Part shown: positions 41,555-53,500 of the stretch, piece after piece
How positions within the stretch are numbered: the first letter of the stretch is position 1
How the letters are laid out: the number at the start of each line of letters is the position of its first letter
From: Macrostomum hystrix
Taxonomy: Eukaryota; Platyhelminthes; Macrostomidae
Direction: 5' to 3'
Length of the DNA: 64,000 nucleotides
Assembly: GCA_950097015.1 (NCBI GenBank)
Contig: CATNEN010000037.1
Coordinates: forward strand, 1,302,001-1,366,000
Position numbers and translations under genes: made by a program
Notes under the pieces: generated by a model
What the model saw: only the letters and a program-made list of their open reading frames with translations
Told to the model about the DNA's origin: nothing
Databases searched by the model: none

Positions 41555-42150
41555 TTTTTAGTCTTGCAGGTCAGACTCCAGCTTGGCGGTCAGCGTGGTG
41601 GTCCGGCCTTGGCCCTATCGGAGACGCTCAGTCGGCTGGTGCAGCAGGGTGAGCACCAGCGGGTTTTTATCACCTCTGCCGCAGCTGCGGAGGCAGTGTC
41701 CGACAAGCATCAGCCGGCGCCGCTAGATGGATCGCGCAATTTAGCAGGTCCATCGGCAGCCGCTCTGGGTAGTCGATGCCAAGGTCGAACCGCAGCAGCG
41801 ATTGGTAGGCAGCGTCAAGGGCTTGAGTCTTCGAGTCAGTCATCGGCACTGCCTCCAGTCCGTACAGGAAGATTGGCTCTACGGCAGCGCGAAACAGGCG
41901 CATCTTGAGGTCGTCATTGGCAGCGGAGCTGAAAACCTTCCCAAGAAGATGCGCCGCGCGCCAGGCCTGCGACCTCCGGTCAGCGATGATGGAGTCAGGA
42001 CTCAGCACGAGGGAGTCCAGGTAACGGAATTCTTGGCAGACCGAGATGACTTGCCCATCTGGCAGGGTCAGGATTGAAGTCCAGTTCAGTTCATTGGTGC
42101 AGCACCTCTGTCTTGCGCGCGTTGACTTGCAGTCCGACTCGAGCACTCAC
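41555..42150 (-). mobile_element. Decayed LINE, 3' part of the ORF (end of reverse transcriptase and C-terminus)
   Basis: The minus-strand ORF 42146-41670 carries FRYLDSLVLSPDSIIADRRS, RAAHLLGKVF and RLFRAAVEPIFLYGLEAVPM, the conserved segment after the RT catalytic core in many non-LTR retrotransposons, where inserted products are compared with nuclease-domain worker copies. Downstream, in another frame and with a stop, are LLHQPTERL and TLTAKLESDLQD, the usual C-terminal end. The catalytic YADD region and 5' part are absent. There is at least one frameshift and one internal stop, so it is dead. Confidence 0.85.
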
Positions 42151-42159
42151 CTCACAGTC

Positions 42160-42730
42160 TTGAGAGTGCATTCTAAGCATTTTTTATCAGCTGAAATTGT
42201 TTAATATCTAGACAGAATTTGAGCGGTGCTTTTCATATATGCTTTTCACGAAATTCGAACTACACTACTTGTTAGTAGATAAGTACGCGAAAAAAGTAGA
42301 TAGAACGGAAAGTACTGATCCTGCAGCGATTCTAGCTAATTATCATCCTGCCAATCTGGCTGCGAGTCCTGCTGCAAGTCCAAACTTTTTGAAAAGTCTT
42401 TCAACAAATGTTTAATGCGAGCCCAAACTTAAAGGATTATGAGAAGTCAAAAATGTTATTTTGTAATCAATTGAGTTTGAGTGCGTGACGCACCTGGATA
42501 CGTGGCGTCCAGGGGCCGCAGACCAGATGACAGCGGATTGAATCGCTGATTGATGAGCTGGGAGCCTCGAGTTAGCGGGGCGTGGGGTAAGACCCACCCC
42601 CACCCCATTTCAGATTCCCTGGTCGAGGCCGTAGCTAGCTAACTTGGACACGCAACTGAATCAGAATATTCGAATTCGAAATCAACGATTTGATTTGGTC
42701 ACCTGGTCTATAAGGCTCACTCTTGAGTAC
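42160..42730. other. Unique intergenic stretch
   Basis: No gene, SINE or array recognised between the LINE fragment and the 20-bp array. Confidence 0.45.
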
Positions 42731-42734
42731 AATT

Positions 42735-43645
42735 GCTCCGGACCATTCAGGACCATTCCGGACCATTCTGGACCATTAAGGACCATTCAGGACCATGCTG
42801 GACCATTCAGGACCATGCTGGACCATTCAGGACCATGCTGGACCATTCAGGACCATGCTGGACCATTCAGGACCATGCTGGACCATTCAGGACCATTCAG
42901 GACCATGCTGGACCATTAAGGACCATTCAGGACCATGCTGGACCATTCAGGACCATGCTGGACCATTCAGGACCATTCAGGACCATGCTGGACCATTAAG
43001 GACCATTCAGGACCATGCTGGACCATTCAGGACCATGCTGGACCATTCAGGACCATGCTGGACCATTCAGGACCATGCTGGACCATTCAGGACCATTCAG
43101 GACCATGCTGGACCATTAAGGACCATTCAGGACCATGCTGGACCATTCAGGACCATGCTGGACCATTCAGGACCATGCTGGACCATTCAGGACCATGCTG
43201 GACCATGCTGGACCATTCAGGACCATGCTGGACCATTCAGGACCATGCTGGACCATTCAGGACCATGCTGGACCATTCAGGACCATGCTGGACCATTCAG
43301 GACCATGCTGGACCATTCAGGACCATGCTGGACCATTCAGGACCATGCTGGACCATTCAGGACCATGCTGGACCATTCAGGACCATGCTGGACCATTCAG
43401 GACCATGCTGGACCATTCAGGACCATGCTGGACCATTCAGGACCATTCAGGACCATGCTGGACCATTAAGGACCATTCAGGACCATGCTGGACCATTAAG
43501 GACCATTCAGGACCATGCTGGACCATTCAGGACCATGCTGGACCATTCAGGACCATGCTGGACCATTCAGGACCATGCTGGACCATTCAGGACCATGCTG
43601 GACCATTCAGGACCATTCAGGACCATGCTGGACCATTCAGGACCA
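42735..43645. repeat. 20-bp minisatellite made of two 10-bp halves
   Basis: About 45 copies of GACCATTCAGGACCATGCTG, itself two related 10-bp halves (GACCATTCAG, GACCATGCTG). A longer block (ATTCAG ATTCAG GCTG ATTAAG ATTCAG) recurs several times, showing higher-order amplification. Overlapping repeat ORFs of up to 237 residues are not coding. Confidence 0.97.
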
Positions 43646-43683
43646 TAGTTGTTTATCTCTTTTGTTTTTTTACTCTCTCCCAG

Positions 43684-43892
43684 TTCAGAAATTGGTGGAT
43701 CGAGAGTACGGATATGAGGAGAAAGTTATTTTAATGAAAGACATGCAGCTTATCCGGAGTAGGATGGGCAAAATGCTCGCGACCTGTTCGCGTGCCGACG
43801 TGGATCTAGGGGATCAGGGTTTTGGGGGATTAAAAGAGGATTTAGAAGGGTCCGGTCGCTTGCTTTTGAGCCTTTTGAGGATTTCGTTGTAA
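43684..43892 (+). CDS. Possible exon of an unrecognised gene
   Basis: A strong acceptor (TTTTTTTACTCTCTCCCAG, ending 43683) directly follows the 20-bp array. The open frame after it reads QKLVDREYGYEEKVILMKDM, then QLIRSRMGKMLATCSRADVD, up to a stop at 43890-43892. Its composition is protein-like and helix-prone, unlike the repeat frames before it. I do not recognise it and no partner exon was found, so it may be chance. Confidence 0.25.
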
Positions 43893-43894
43893 AA

Positions 43895-44265
43895 AAGAAG
43901 TGGGAGACAAGGTTAAAGTGGCGTTTCTTCAGTTTTTAAACGAATTTGAAATCTCCGCCCTCGGCTGAGTGGCAGATTAAGGAAAGCTTTTGAGTAGTTA
44001 ATTAAGCCAATGAATGTACGAGTACGATGGCTAGATAAAATTCTAATGTCATAACGAATGTATCTTAGCTCGTATATTTTAATCTAATTTTTTAGGCTTC
44101 AATGTTAACAGTGGGACCGAAGGTATACTATAGCCAATTTTATGATCGGTTCTATGAATTTAATCTTATTGTGTACCCGGTCTTGAATAGACTAATGGTC
44201 GCTTCAATTGATTATAACTAGACTAGTAAACTATAGACTATAGACTAGAATATAGACTAGTACTA
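43895..44265. other. Unique AT-rich stretch
   Basis: Nothing recognised. The last 60 bp contain short repeated ATAGACTAG words. Confidence 0.45.
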
Positions 44266-44269
44266 AATA

Positions 44270-44740
44270 GACTTCGATGGATTTGTCCTCGATGGATTGT
44301 TCCTCGACGGAATGTTCCTCGACGGAATGTTTCTCGCTAGATTGCTCCTCGAAGGAATGTTCCTCGACGGAATGTTCCTCGACGGAATGTTCCTCGACGG
44401 AATGTTCCTCGACGGAATGTTCCTCGACGGAATGTTTCTCGCTGGATTGCTCCTCGACGAAATGTTCCTCGATGGATTGTTCCTCGACAGATTGTTCCCC
44501 GACGAAATGTTCCTGGACGGAATGTTACTCGACGGAATGTTCCTCTACGGAATGTTTCTCGCTGGATTGCTCCTCGACGGAATGTTCCTCGATGGATTGT
44601 TCCTCGACAGATTGTTCCCCGACGAAATGTTCCTGGACGGAATGTTTCTCGATGGATTTTTCCTCGACGGATTGGTCCTCGATGGATTGGTCCTCGATGG
44701 ATTTGTCATCGATGTGTTGTTCCTCGAGGAATATTGTCTC
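44270..44740. repeat. 15-bp minisatellite
   Basis: About 31 copies of TTCCTCGACGGAATG with variants GATGGATTG and GCTGGATTG. A block of about 150 bp (TTTCTCGCTGGATTGCTCC through CCTGGACGGAATG) is repeated. The period is a multiple of three, so open frames occur on both strands (for example repeated [18 protein letters not shown]). Confidence 0.95.
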
Positions 44741-44744
44741 ATCG

Positions 44745-45625
44745 ATTGGTAGGTAGTTGATTGGTCCTAGGTATATTTCTATCTGTTCATCCTCGAATAA
44801 TGCATCGGTCTCCAACAAACATTTTCGTCTCCTTATTTTAGTGGCTGTAGGAGTGAATCTAAAAGGTTAGCTTTATTTTTTATAATAAAAAACCTGACAT
44901 GAGAAAATGACGGCCAGGGAGATCGAAAACAGAAAAATGAGATCGCAAATGAGAGTGCATTGTGCCGACGAATAAATTATGGCGCTCCGCTGATATGCGC
45001 GACGCTGAGGCTCTTGTTACTGCCTGACCTCCGGCCTTCCTAATCAGCATAGTCAGACAACCCGGCGAGATGCCGCGGGAAGGCCTCAAATGGACTACTC
45101 ACCGCTCCGTGCATCAACGGCGGGGTGGAGCTACTGCGATCACCCCAATCTACCAGGACCGAGACAGCACTCCCAGTATGCCTGTTCCATCATTCATTAT
45201 TTTAGTAGAACGGATCGGATGGCAAGATGGAGCGAGAGAGAAAGAGAGAAAGAGCGAGAGTGAGAAGGACCAGTAGCTGATGACGATGCATCCAATGCCT
45301 AGCTTGAATGACGGGTTGCATTCTAGACTGCAACGGCTTGACAACACAGTCAGAGATGAGTCAGACACATATAGACTATTCGGTAAGGAAGGAAGGATTC
45401 TTCTAATTTTGGCCTTTAATTCAGTGCTACTTTGGTCCTGGGTCTAGGTTCTAGGGTTTTTAATACTCTTATTATTTTCGCTAATAAAGTCTTGGATTTT
45501 TCTTATTTGATTAGTGCTCAACACCTGAGCAATGGTTTCTGATTAAGTAGTGCCCAACCGAGAGCACTGCTCAGGTACTGGATAAAACTTAGATACTGAG
45601 CACGACTTAGAAAGCGAAATTGGTT
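44745..45625. other. Intergenic, nothing recognised
   Basis: Short ORFs at 44880-45089 (-) and 45070-45276 (+) overlap in mixed-composition sequence with no family signature. A purine-rich GAGAGAAAGA run lies near 45230. Confidence 0.4.
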
Positions 45626-45629
45626 GACC

Positions 45630-45835
45630 ATTTCGGACTTCTAACAGACAGGTCATGAGTTCGAATCCTAGCCTTTGGAAGACAATTCCCTCAATTATCT
45701 GTGCTTCAGTTCTTCAGCTCACTAATATTGGTACTAGCATCAGCTGGGTTAGAAATTTGGACCATCGTGTGGCGATCTCATCAGTCCATGGACTGAGCAG
45801 CTGTACACAGTCACTGGATGCCTTCCATCTGGCCA
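45630..45835 (+). mobile_element. SINE2 copy, diverged
   Basis: A B-box-like GTCATGAGTTCGAATCCTAG, then CAGCATCAGCTGGGTTAG-type body (ACTAGCATCAGCTGGGTTAG), and the end CAGTCCATGGACTGAGCAGC with TGTACACAG. It is more decayed than the other two copies. Confidence 0.7.
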
Positions 45836-46346
45836 ACTGGACTAGGTACAAATCTTTATGAATTCTATGGTTAATACCGAGGCATTCGGTCCAACAGTAG
45901 AAGAGGTCAGGCGAGATAGATAAATAGATAGACAGATCATTTTGAGCACAAGAAGAGGGTTAAAAATGAAATATTCGGAGATAAAACAGGAGCAGGAAAC
46001 AGCTAGGACTGGAGTAGGGACAAGGCAGTCAGCTATCTATAGAGGACCAGATGGCAGATAAGTCAAGTGCTCGGCCATCTCCAAAGTCAACTCAGGAGGC
46101 GGTCGGTCGTATTTCTTATTATTTTGCTTATCTAAAAATACAAATAAAATCGCCTAACAACTACATTGGGGATACATTGCTTTATCCAGCTCTTTCTGTG
46201 CGAGATCCCATTGGACGAATGCGACCAATGCGAGGAGGTGGAGGCGGTCAGCCAGAGACTTCATTGCAGCGACTTTATAAGGCCGTGAGGCAACTCTTTG
46301 CTTCTCTGTGTCCTTCTCTATCAGGCAATAGCAAAAGAAGACTGTC

Positions 46347-47299
46347 ATGGCCAGTTTCATAGCCAAGCAACTGGTGGGCAAGCAGATGGACAGTGTGAAA
46401 GGTAAGGTGAGAGATTGCCTGCTTGCGGCTGCGGCCTGGAAGTGGCTCAAGAATCCCATAAATATTATTCCCCAGCTAATCCTGCTGTGCGATTTTCAGA
46501 CCGGATGAACTCCACCCACACAGGAAGAGGCAATAAATATTGTATCAAGAAGTGGGTTCGTGCTGAATTTAGTCAGCTTTCGCGCTAACTCAATGAACTA
46601 AACCAGTGGTTTTAGATAGATAGATAGATAGATAGATATTCTTCTCTCACCGCCCGCAGGCGCAATCGGCAACACTGAGCAGATGTCTCCAGAGGAGGCC
46701 GAGAAACTGGCCGAGAGGCAGGCGGAGATTGCCGAAGCCCTGGCCGAGGAGAAACGGAAGAGAGACGAGAAGCATCGCCGGATGGAAGCCGAGAGGGAGG
46801 AGATGAGGCAGGGGATTCGGGACAAGGTGAGACTGGGGGGTGAGATGAGGCAGGATCTTAGGCAGACCCTCCATTGCACCCTCCACTGTGCCCAACACTG
46901 TACCCTCGATTGCACCCTCGATTGTACCCTCCACTCCACCCTCCACTGCACCCTCGATTGCACCCTCCACTGCACCCTCGATTGCACCCTCCACTGTACC
47001 CTCGATTGCACCCTCGATTGCACCCTCCACTCCACCCTCCTCTACGCCCTCCATCGCACCCGCAGTACAACATCCAGAAGAAGGAGGAGTTCAACCCGAT
47101 GCCCGACTCCGATGACGTAGCCGGTCGCCTGGGCCGAAAGCGGAAGACTCCAGAGGAGCTGGCAGCCGAGCGCGACCTCGAAGACGAGGAGGACTTCGCC
47201 TCGTTCCTGCCGGAGGGTGTGCGCGACACAGTCAAGAGCGTCACCGCCGTGCCGCAGAAGATGATTTCCGATGCGCAGGAAAAATGCGTCATTCAGTGA
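46347..47299 (+). CDS. CPLX: Complexin
   Basis: Exons 46347-46401 (donor gtaagg), 46660-46826 (donor gtgaga) and 47066-47299 join in phase to 151 residues. MASFIAKQLVGKQMDSVKG is the conserved N-terminus. The second exon holds the accessory and central helices (EEKRKRDEKHRRMEAEREEM, then RQGIRDK|YNIQKKEE), which lie along the syntaxin/synaptobrevin groove of the SNARE complex. The third gives the acidic C-terminal half and ends CVIQ, a CAAX farnesylation box as in many invertebrate complexins and vertebrate CPLX3/4. Complexin binds assembled SNAREs at synapses, clamping spontaneous and promoting calcium-triggered release. A pyrimidine-rich acceptor at 46305-46324 just before the ATG suggests a 5' UTR intron. 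Intron 1 holds a short TAGA run, intron 2 a 12-bp minisatellite. Confidence 0.95.
46866..47058. repeat. 12-bp minisatellite filling a complexin intron
   Basis: About 16 copies of CCTCCACTGCAC or CCTCGATTGCAC occupy most of the 239-bp intron 46827-47065. The last copies serve as the pyrimidine tract of the acceptor. The period is a multiple of three, so open frames extend on both strands. Confidence 0.95.
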
Positions 47300-48680
47300 C
47301 TAAAAATTTTGCCTCTAAGTTGGGAAGGTTCTGGCATTCTTCAGCAATGATAAAAACATAAATTCTTTCGAAGTTTTTGGCGAATAGAATCATTGGATTA
47401 GATATTTGTGATATTTGCCGTTTGTTTCGTCCTACAGCGTGACTTAGTTTGCGAATGCATATTTTTATTTTTCAATGAGCTTAATTGCTGATTTAGCCTT
47501 GTGTTTGTCTTTTCCAGCATGCTTTCACAAGTTACTCCAACGAAATGTTTCGATCGAGGTGGATTCCTAAGTTCATTTCTCGCTGGAGAGTAAATTATAC
47601 CAAGGTCATGTCTCAAACGAGGTATATTCCCAAGGTCAAAGTATCAAGGTGAGATTCCGAAGGTCATCTCTCCATCTAGGCTAGTTTCTTGACACAATTT
47701 TAATTTAACATTATTGACTTGACTAAATAATGTTTTCTTGATGAGCAATTCATTCTATTGATTGTTTTGCACTTTTATTTTGTTAGTTGTATGGAATGTT
47801 TGTCAGCAAAACATTAGACGACTTTTTCTCCCTGTGTTGTTTTGTTTCCGATTGACAATTCGACAGTTTGTTGTTGACGGATAAAATTATATTTTTGTTC
47901 TCAATGTGTGCCGTTTTAAATACATGAAAACTGTTGAAGTTTCAACTCCATTAAATCAATTGCCGTAGTTTTCTCAGAAAAGGCGGCTTGAATTGGTGCG
48001 TGATACGTTAGCAAAATTTAACGAAATTAACATCGCTTACTGAACAGCTTCTGACAATGGCGTGCTAATGGGCACTTTGCTGGATAAAGGTTTATTTTCT
48101 TCTTTATCATACTCGACTTTAAAAGCACTTTACTGGTCGCAATATATGATACTTTTATTAGTCTATAATGTAGCCTAATATTATACCTGAAACTGCAGCA
48201 TTGGCTGAGTTTTTCGTTTTCATTTTACCAATTGGGTGAGTTGAAAAATATATTTGTCCGTTTTAGTTCTCTTCAGAGTGTATTTTTCAATTTTAAAAAA
48301 CCTTCCGAGATCCCATTTTAAAACCCCTGCCAATACCTCATTTCGATTTCGAATCACTGCTAAAATGATTTTTCGTAAACATTCAAAAATCCAAAATGGA
48401 TTTAATTTTATGTTTTTATCAATCAATATTTATTTCAACCTTTGTGAAAATGCTAATTACAAAAAAACTATTTTTAATCGCTTTTCAATGCTTAGCTTGT
48501 ACTCCAAAAGTGTTTTAGCATAAGTTAAGACTTTTTCGTCAATGCTTTTATTTATGATTTAATTAGCGATCATTTTTTAAGTAGCAGACGATGACAGTAA
48601 AATCTATTAATGACAGTAAAATCTATTATGGTTCATGGCCAGAAACTAGGTCGATTGAGCAGTTATTTTTCAATACATCT
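47300..48680. other. 3' flank of complexin and AT-rich intergenic DNA
   Basis: No perfect AATAAA is seen close to the complexin stop. The overlapping ORFs near 48220-48523 on opposite strands are AT-rich by-products. Nothing else recognised. Confidence 0.45.
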
Positions 48681-48684
48681 TCAT

Positions 48685-50035
48685 CAATCTCGAGTGATAG
48701 TATAGAGTGAATCCATCGTATCACATGTTTTACTAGCTATCACAGTAGAGTGATTGTATAGAGTGAATCCATCGTGTCACATGTTTTACTAGCTATCACG
48801 GTAGAGTGATTGTATAGAGTGAATCCATCATATCACATGTTTTACTAGCTATCACAGTAGAGTGATTGTATAGAGTGAATCCATCGTATCACATGTTTTA
48901 CTAGCTATCACACTCGAGTGATTGTATAGAGTGAATCCATCGTATCACATGTTTTACTAGCTATCACAGTAGAGTGATTGTATAGAGTGAATCCATCATA
49001 TCACATGTTTTACTAGCTATCACAGTAGAGTGATTGTATAGAGTGAATCCATCGTATCACATGTTTTACTAGCTATCACACTCGAGTGATTGTATAGAGT
49101 GAATCCATCGTATCACATGTTTTACTAGCTATCACACTCGAGTGATTGTATAGAGTGAATCCATTGTATCACATGTTTTACTAGCTATCACACTCGAGGG
49201 ATTGTATAGAGTGAATCCATTGTGTCACATGTTTTACTAGCTATCACAGTAGAGTGATTGTATAGAGTGAATCCATCGTGTCACATGTTTTACTAGCTAT
49301 CACAGTAGAGTGATTGTATAGAGTGAATCCATCATATCACATGTTTTACTAGCTATCACAGTAGAGTGATTGTATAGAGTGAATCCATCGTATCACATGT
49401 TTTACTAGCTATCACACTCGAGTGATTGTATAGAGTGAATCCATCGTATCACATGTTTTACTAGCTATCACAGTAGAGTGATTGTATAGAGTGAATCCAT
49501 CATATCACATGTTTTACTAGCTATCACAGTAGAGTGATTGTATAGAGTGAATCCATCGTATCACATGTTTTACTAGCTATCACACTCGAGTGATTGTATA
49601 GAGTGAATCCATCGTATCACATGTTTTACTAGCTATCACACTCGAGTGATTGTATAGAGTGAATCCATTGTATCACATGTTTTACTAGCTATCACACTCG
49701 AGGGATTGTATAGAGTGAATCCATTGTGTCACATGTTTTACTAGCTATCACAGTAGAGTGATTGTATAGAGTGAATCCATTGTATCACATGTTTTACTAG
49801 CTATCACAGTAGAGTGATTGTATAGAGTGAATCCATTGTATCACATGTTTTACTAGCTATCACAGTAGAGTGATTGTATAGAGTGAATCCATCGTATCAC
49901 ATGTTTTACTAGCTATCACACTCGAGTGATTGTATAGAGTGAATCCACTGTATCACATGTTTTACAAGCTATCACAGTAGAGTGATTGTATAGAGTGAAT
50001 CCACTGTATCACATGTTTTACAAGCCATTATGCTA
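48685..50035. repeat. 56-bp satellite with 504-bp higher-order repeat
   Basis: About 24 copies of a 56-bp unit (TGATTGTATAGAGTGAATCC, then ATCGTATCACATGTTTTACT and AGCTATCACAGTAGAG). Units differ at two sites: ATCGTA/ATCGTG/ATCATA/ATTGTA, and CAGTAGAGTG or the perfect palindrome CACTCGAGTG. The order of nine variants in about 48741-49244 is repeated exactly in the next nine units. Confidence 0.97.
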
Positions 50036-50039
50036 CAGA

Positions 50040-50530
50040 CGCTAACGTACTACATTCTCAATCAGTGCCAATCGGCAAGATTTACTGATAAATCAAATCC
50101 TTAAGTTGTCCCCTAGCTGAGGCAGATGCTAATTCAGTTCCCTGTCGCTGACAAAAGTATCAAATGCAGATTTCGCCGAAGCAACTCCTCCTAGGGCTGC
50201 TGCTCTCTGGAGAAGTCTTCTACTAAAAGCTTTCCCTCGCTCCGTGTGAAACATGAGCCCTGTGTGGCGTTTTTTTGTCACATCTTCCTTTCAGCTACAT
50301 CCGTGCACATATACTGGTTTGTCTGCATGGGACTTAGCCGGTAATTGCTAAAAAAGCCTTCACATCCCTATGCAGGCAGGCTCTCTTGTTCCTCTCTTGT
50401 TCATTCAGCAAACTTCACCAGGCGCGGTGCTGTAGCAAAACTGTTTTCTGTTAAACTTCCTCTTTGTCAAGTCAAAAAAGCGGAACTTTCAGATAAGTGA
50501 AATACCTTTAGTTTGTGAGGCCCTATCTTT
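50040..50530. other. Unique sequence between two satellites
   Basis: No ORF or element recognised. Confidence 0.5.
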
Positions 50531-50534
50531 TGGG

Positions 50535-53500
50535 ATCTAATTCGGAGAATCTGTAATTCAGAGAATCTGTAATTCGGAGAATCTGTAATTCAGAGAATCT
50601 GTAATTTGGAGAATCTGTAATTCGGAGAATCTGTAATTCGGAGAATCTGTAATTCGGGGAATCTGTAATTCGGAGAATCTGTAATTCGGGGAATCTGTAA
50701 TTCGGAGAATCTGTAATTCGGGGAATCTGTAATTCGGAGAATCTGTAATTCGGAGAATCTGTAATTCGGAGAATCTGTAATTCGGAGAATCTGTAATTCG
50801 GAGAATCTGTAATTCGGGGAATCTCTAATTCGGAGAATCTGTAATTCGGGGAATCTGTAATTCGGTGAATCTGTAATTCGGAGAATCTGTAATTCGGAGA
50901 ATCTGTAATTCGGAGAATCTGTAATTCGGAGAATCTGTAATTCGGGGAATCTGTAATTCGGAGAATCTGTAATTATCTGCAATTCTGTAATTCAGAGAAT
51001 CTGTAATTCGGAGAATCTGTAATTCGGAGAATCTGTAATTATCTGCAATTCTGTAATTCAGAGAATCTGTAATTCGGAGAATCTGTAATTTGGAGAATCT
51101 GTAATTCAGAGAATCTGTAATTCGGAGAATCTGTAATTCGGAGAATCTGTAATTCGGAGAATCTGTAATTCGGAGAATCTGTAATTCGGAGAATCTGTAA
51201 TTCGGGGAATCTGTAATTCGGAGAATCTGTAATTCGGAGAATCTGTAATTTGGAGAATCTGTAATTCAGAGAATCTGTAATTCGGAGAATCTGTAATTCG
51301 GAGAATCTGTAATTCGGAGAATCTGTAATTCGGAGAATCTGTAATTCGGAGAATCTGTAATTCGGGGAATCTGTAATTCGGAGAATCTGTAATTCGGAGA
51401 ATCTGTAATTCGGAGAATCTGTAATTATCTGCAATTCTGTAATTCAGAGAATCTGTAATTCGGAGAATCTTTACTTCGGAGAATCTTTAATTCGGAGAAT
51501 CTGTAATTCGGAAAATCTGTAATTCGGAGAATCTTTACTTCGGAGAATCTGTAATTCGGAGAATCTTTACTTCGGAGAATCTGTAATTCAGAGAATCTGT
51601 AATTCGGAGAATCTGTAATTCAGAGAATCTGTAATTCGGAGAATCTGTAATTCGGTGAATCTGTAATTCGGAGAATCTGTAATTCGGAGAATCTGTAATT
51701 CGGAGAATCTGTAATTCGGAGAATCTGTAATTCGGAGAATCTGTAATTCGGAGAATCTGTAATTCGGAGAATCTGTAATTCGGGGAATCTGTAATTCGGA
51801 GAATCTGTAATTCAGAGAATCTGTAATTATCTGCAATTCTGTAATTCAGAGAATCTGTAATTCGGAGAATCTGTAATTCGGAGAATCTGTAATTATCTGC
51901 AATTCTGTAATTCAGAGAATCTGTAATTCGGAGAATCTGTAATTTGGAGAATCTGTAATTCAGAGAATCTGTAATTCGGAGAATCTGTAATTCGGAGAAT
52001 CTGTAATTCGGAGAATCTGTAATTCGGAGAATCTGTAATTCGGAGAATCTGTAATTCGGGGAATCTGTAATTCGGAGAATCTGTAATTCGGAGAATCTGT
52101 AATTCGGAGAATCTGTAATTATCTGCAATTCTGTAATTCAGAGAATCTGTAATTCGGAGAATCTTTACTTCGGAGAATCTTTAATTCGGAGAATCTGTAA
52201 TTCGGAAAATCTGTAATTCGGAGAATCTTTACTTCGGAGAATCTTTAATTCGGAGAATCTGTAATTCAGAGAATCTGTAATTCGGAGAATCTGTAATTCG
52301 GTGAATCTGTAATTCGGAGAATCTGTAATTCGGAGAATCTGTAATTTGGAGAATCTGTAATTCAGAGAATCTGTAATTCGGAGAATCTGTAATTCGGAGA
52401 ATCTGTAATTCGGAGAATCTGTAATTCGGAGAATCTGTAATTCGGAGAATCTGTAATTCGGAGAATCTGTAATTCGGGGAATCTGTAATTCGGAGAATCT
52501 GTAATTCAGAGAATCTGTAATTATCTGCAATTCTGTAATTCAGAGAATCTGTAATTCGGAGAATCTGTAATTATCTGCAATTCTGTAATTCAGAGAATCT
52601 GTAATTCAGAGAATCTGTAATTCGGAGAATCTTTACTTCGGAGAATCTTTAATTCGGAGAATCTGTAATTCAGAGAATCTGTAATTCGGAGAATCTGTAA
52701 TTCAGAGAATCTGTAATTCAGAGAATCTGTAATTCGGAGAGTCTGTAATTCGGAGAGTCTGTAATTCAGAGAGTCTGTTATTTAGAGAATCTGTAATTCA
52801 GAGAATCTGTAATTCAGAGAATCTGTAATTCGGAGAATCTGTAATTCAGAGAATCTGTAATTCAGAGAATCTGTAATTCGGAGAATCTGTAATTCAGAGA
52901 ATCTGTAATTCAGAGAATCTGTAATTCGGAGAGTCTGTAATTCGGAGAGTCTGTAATTCAGAGAGTCTGTAATTCAGAGAATCTGTAATTCAGAGAATCT
53001 GTAATTCAGAGAATCTGTAATTCGGAGAATCTGTAATTCAGAGAATCTGTAATTCAGAGAATCTGTAATTCGGAGAATCTGTAATTCAGAGAATCTGTAA
53101 TTCGGAGAATCTGTAATTCGGAGAATCTGTAATTCGGAGAGTCTGTAATTCAGAGAGTCTGTAATTCAGAGAATCTGTAATTCGGAGAGTCTGTAATTCA
53201 GAGAGTCTGTAATTCAGAGAATCTGTAATTCGGAGAGTCTGTAATTCAGAGAGTCTGTAATTCAGAGAATCTGTAATTCGGAGAGTCTGTAATTCGGAGA
53301 GTCTGTAATTCAGAGAGTCTGTAATTCGGAGAATCTGTAATTCGGAGAGTCTGTAATTCGGAGAGTCTGTAATTCAGAGAGTCTGTAATTCAGAGAATCT
53401 GTAATTCAGAGAATCTGTAATTCAGAGAATCTGTAATTCGGAGAATCTGTAATTCAGAGAATCTGTAATTCAGAGAATCTGTAATTCGGAGAATCTGTAA

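Noticed and set aside
42644-43734. GPF/TMLDHSGP repeat ORFs resembling a secreted repeat protein
   Set aside because: They are by-products of the 20-bp array. They occur in all frames without a start or signal peptide.
44277-44818. Cysteine-rich (CSSTE) plus ORF and EEHSVEE minus ORF
   Set aside because: Both come from a 15-bp minisatellite. Open frames on both strands follow from the period being a multiple of three.
48685-50035. CRISPR-like appearance of regular repeats
   Set aside because: The units abut with no unique spacers, and the genome is animal. It is a satellite.
50590-52530. ITDSPNYRFSELQ repeat ORFs
   Set aside because: Translations of the 16-bp satellite on the minus strand.
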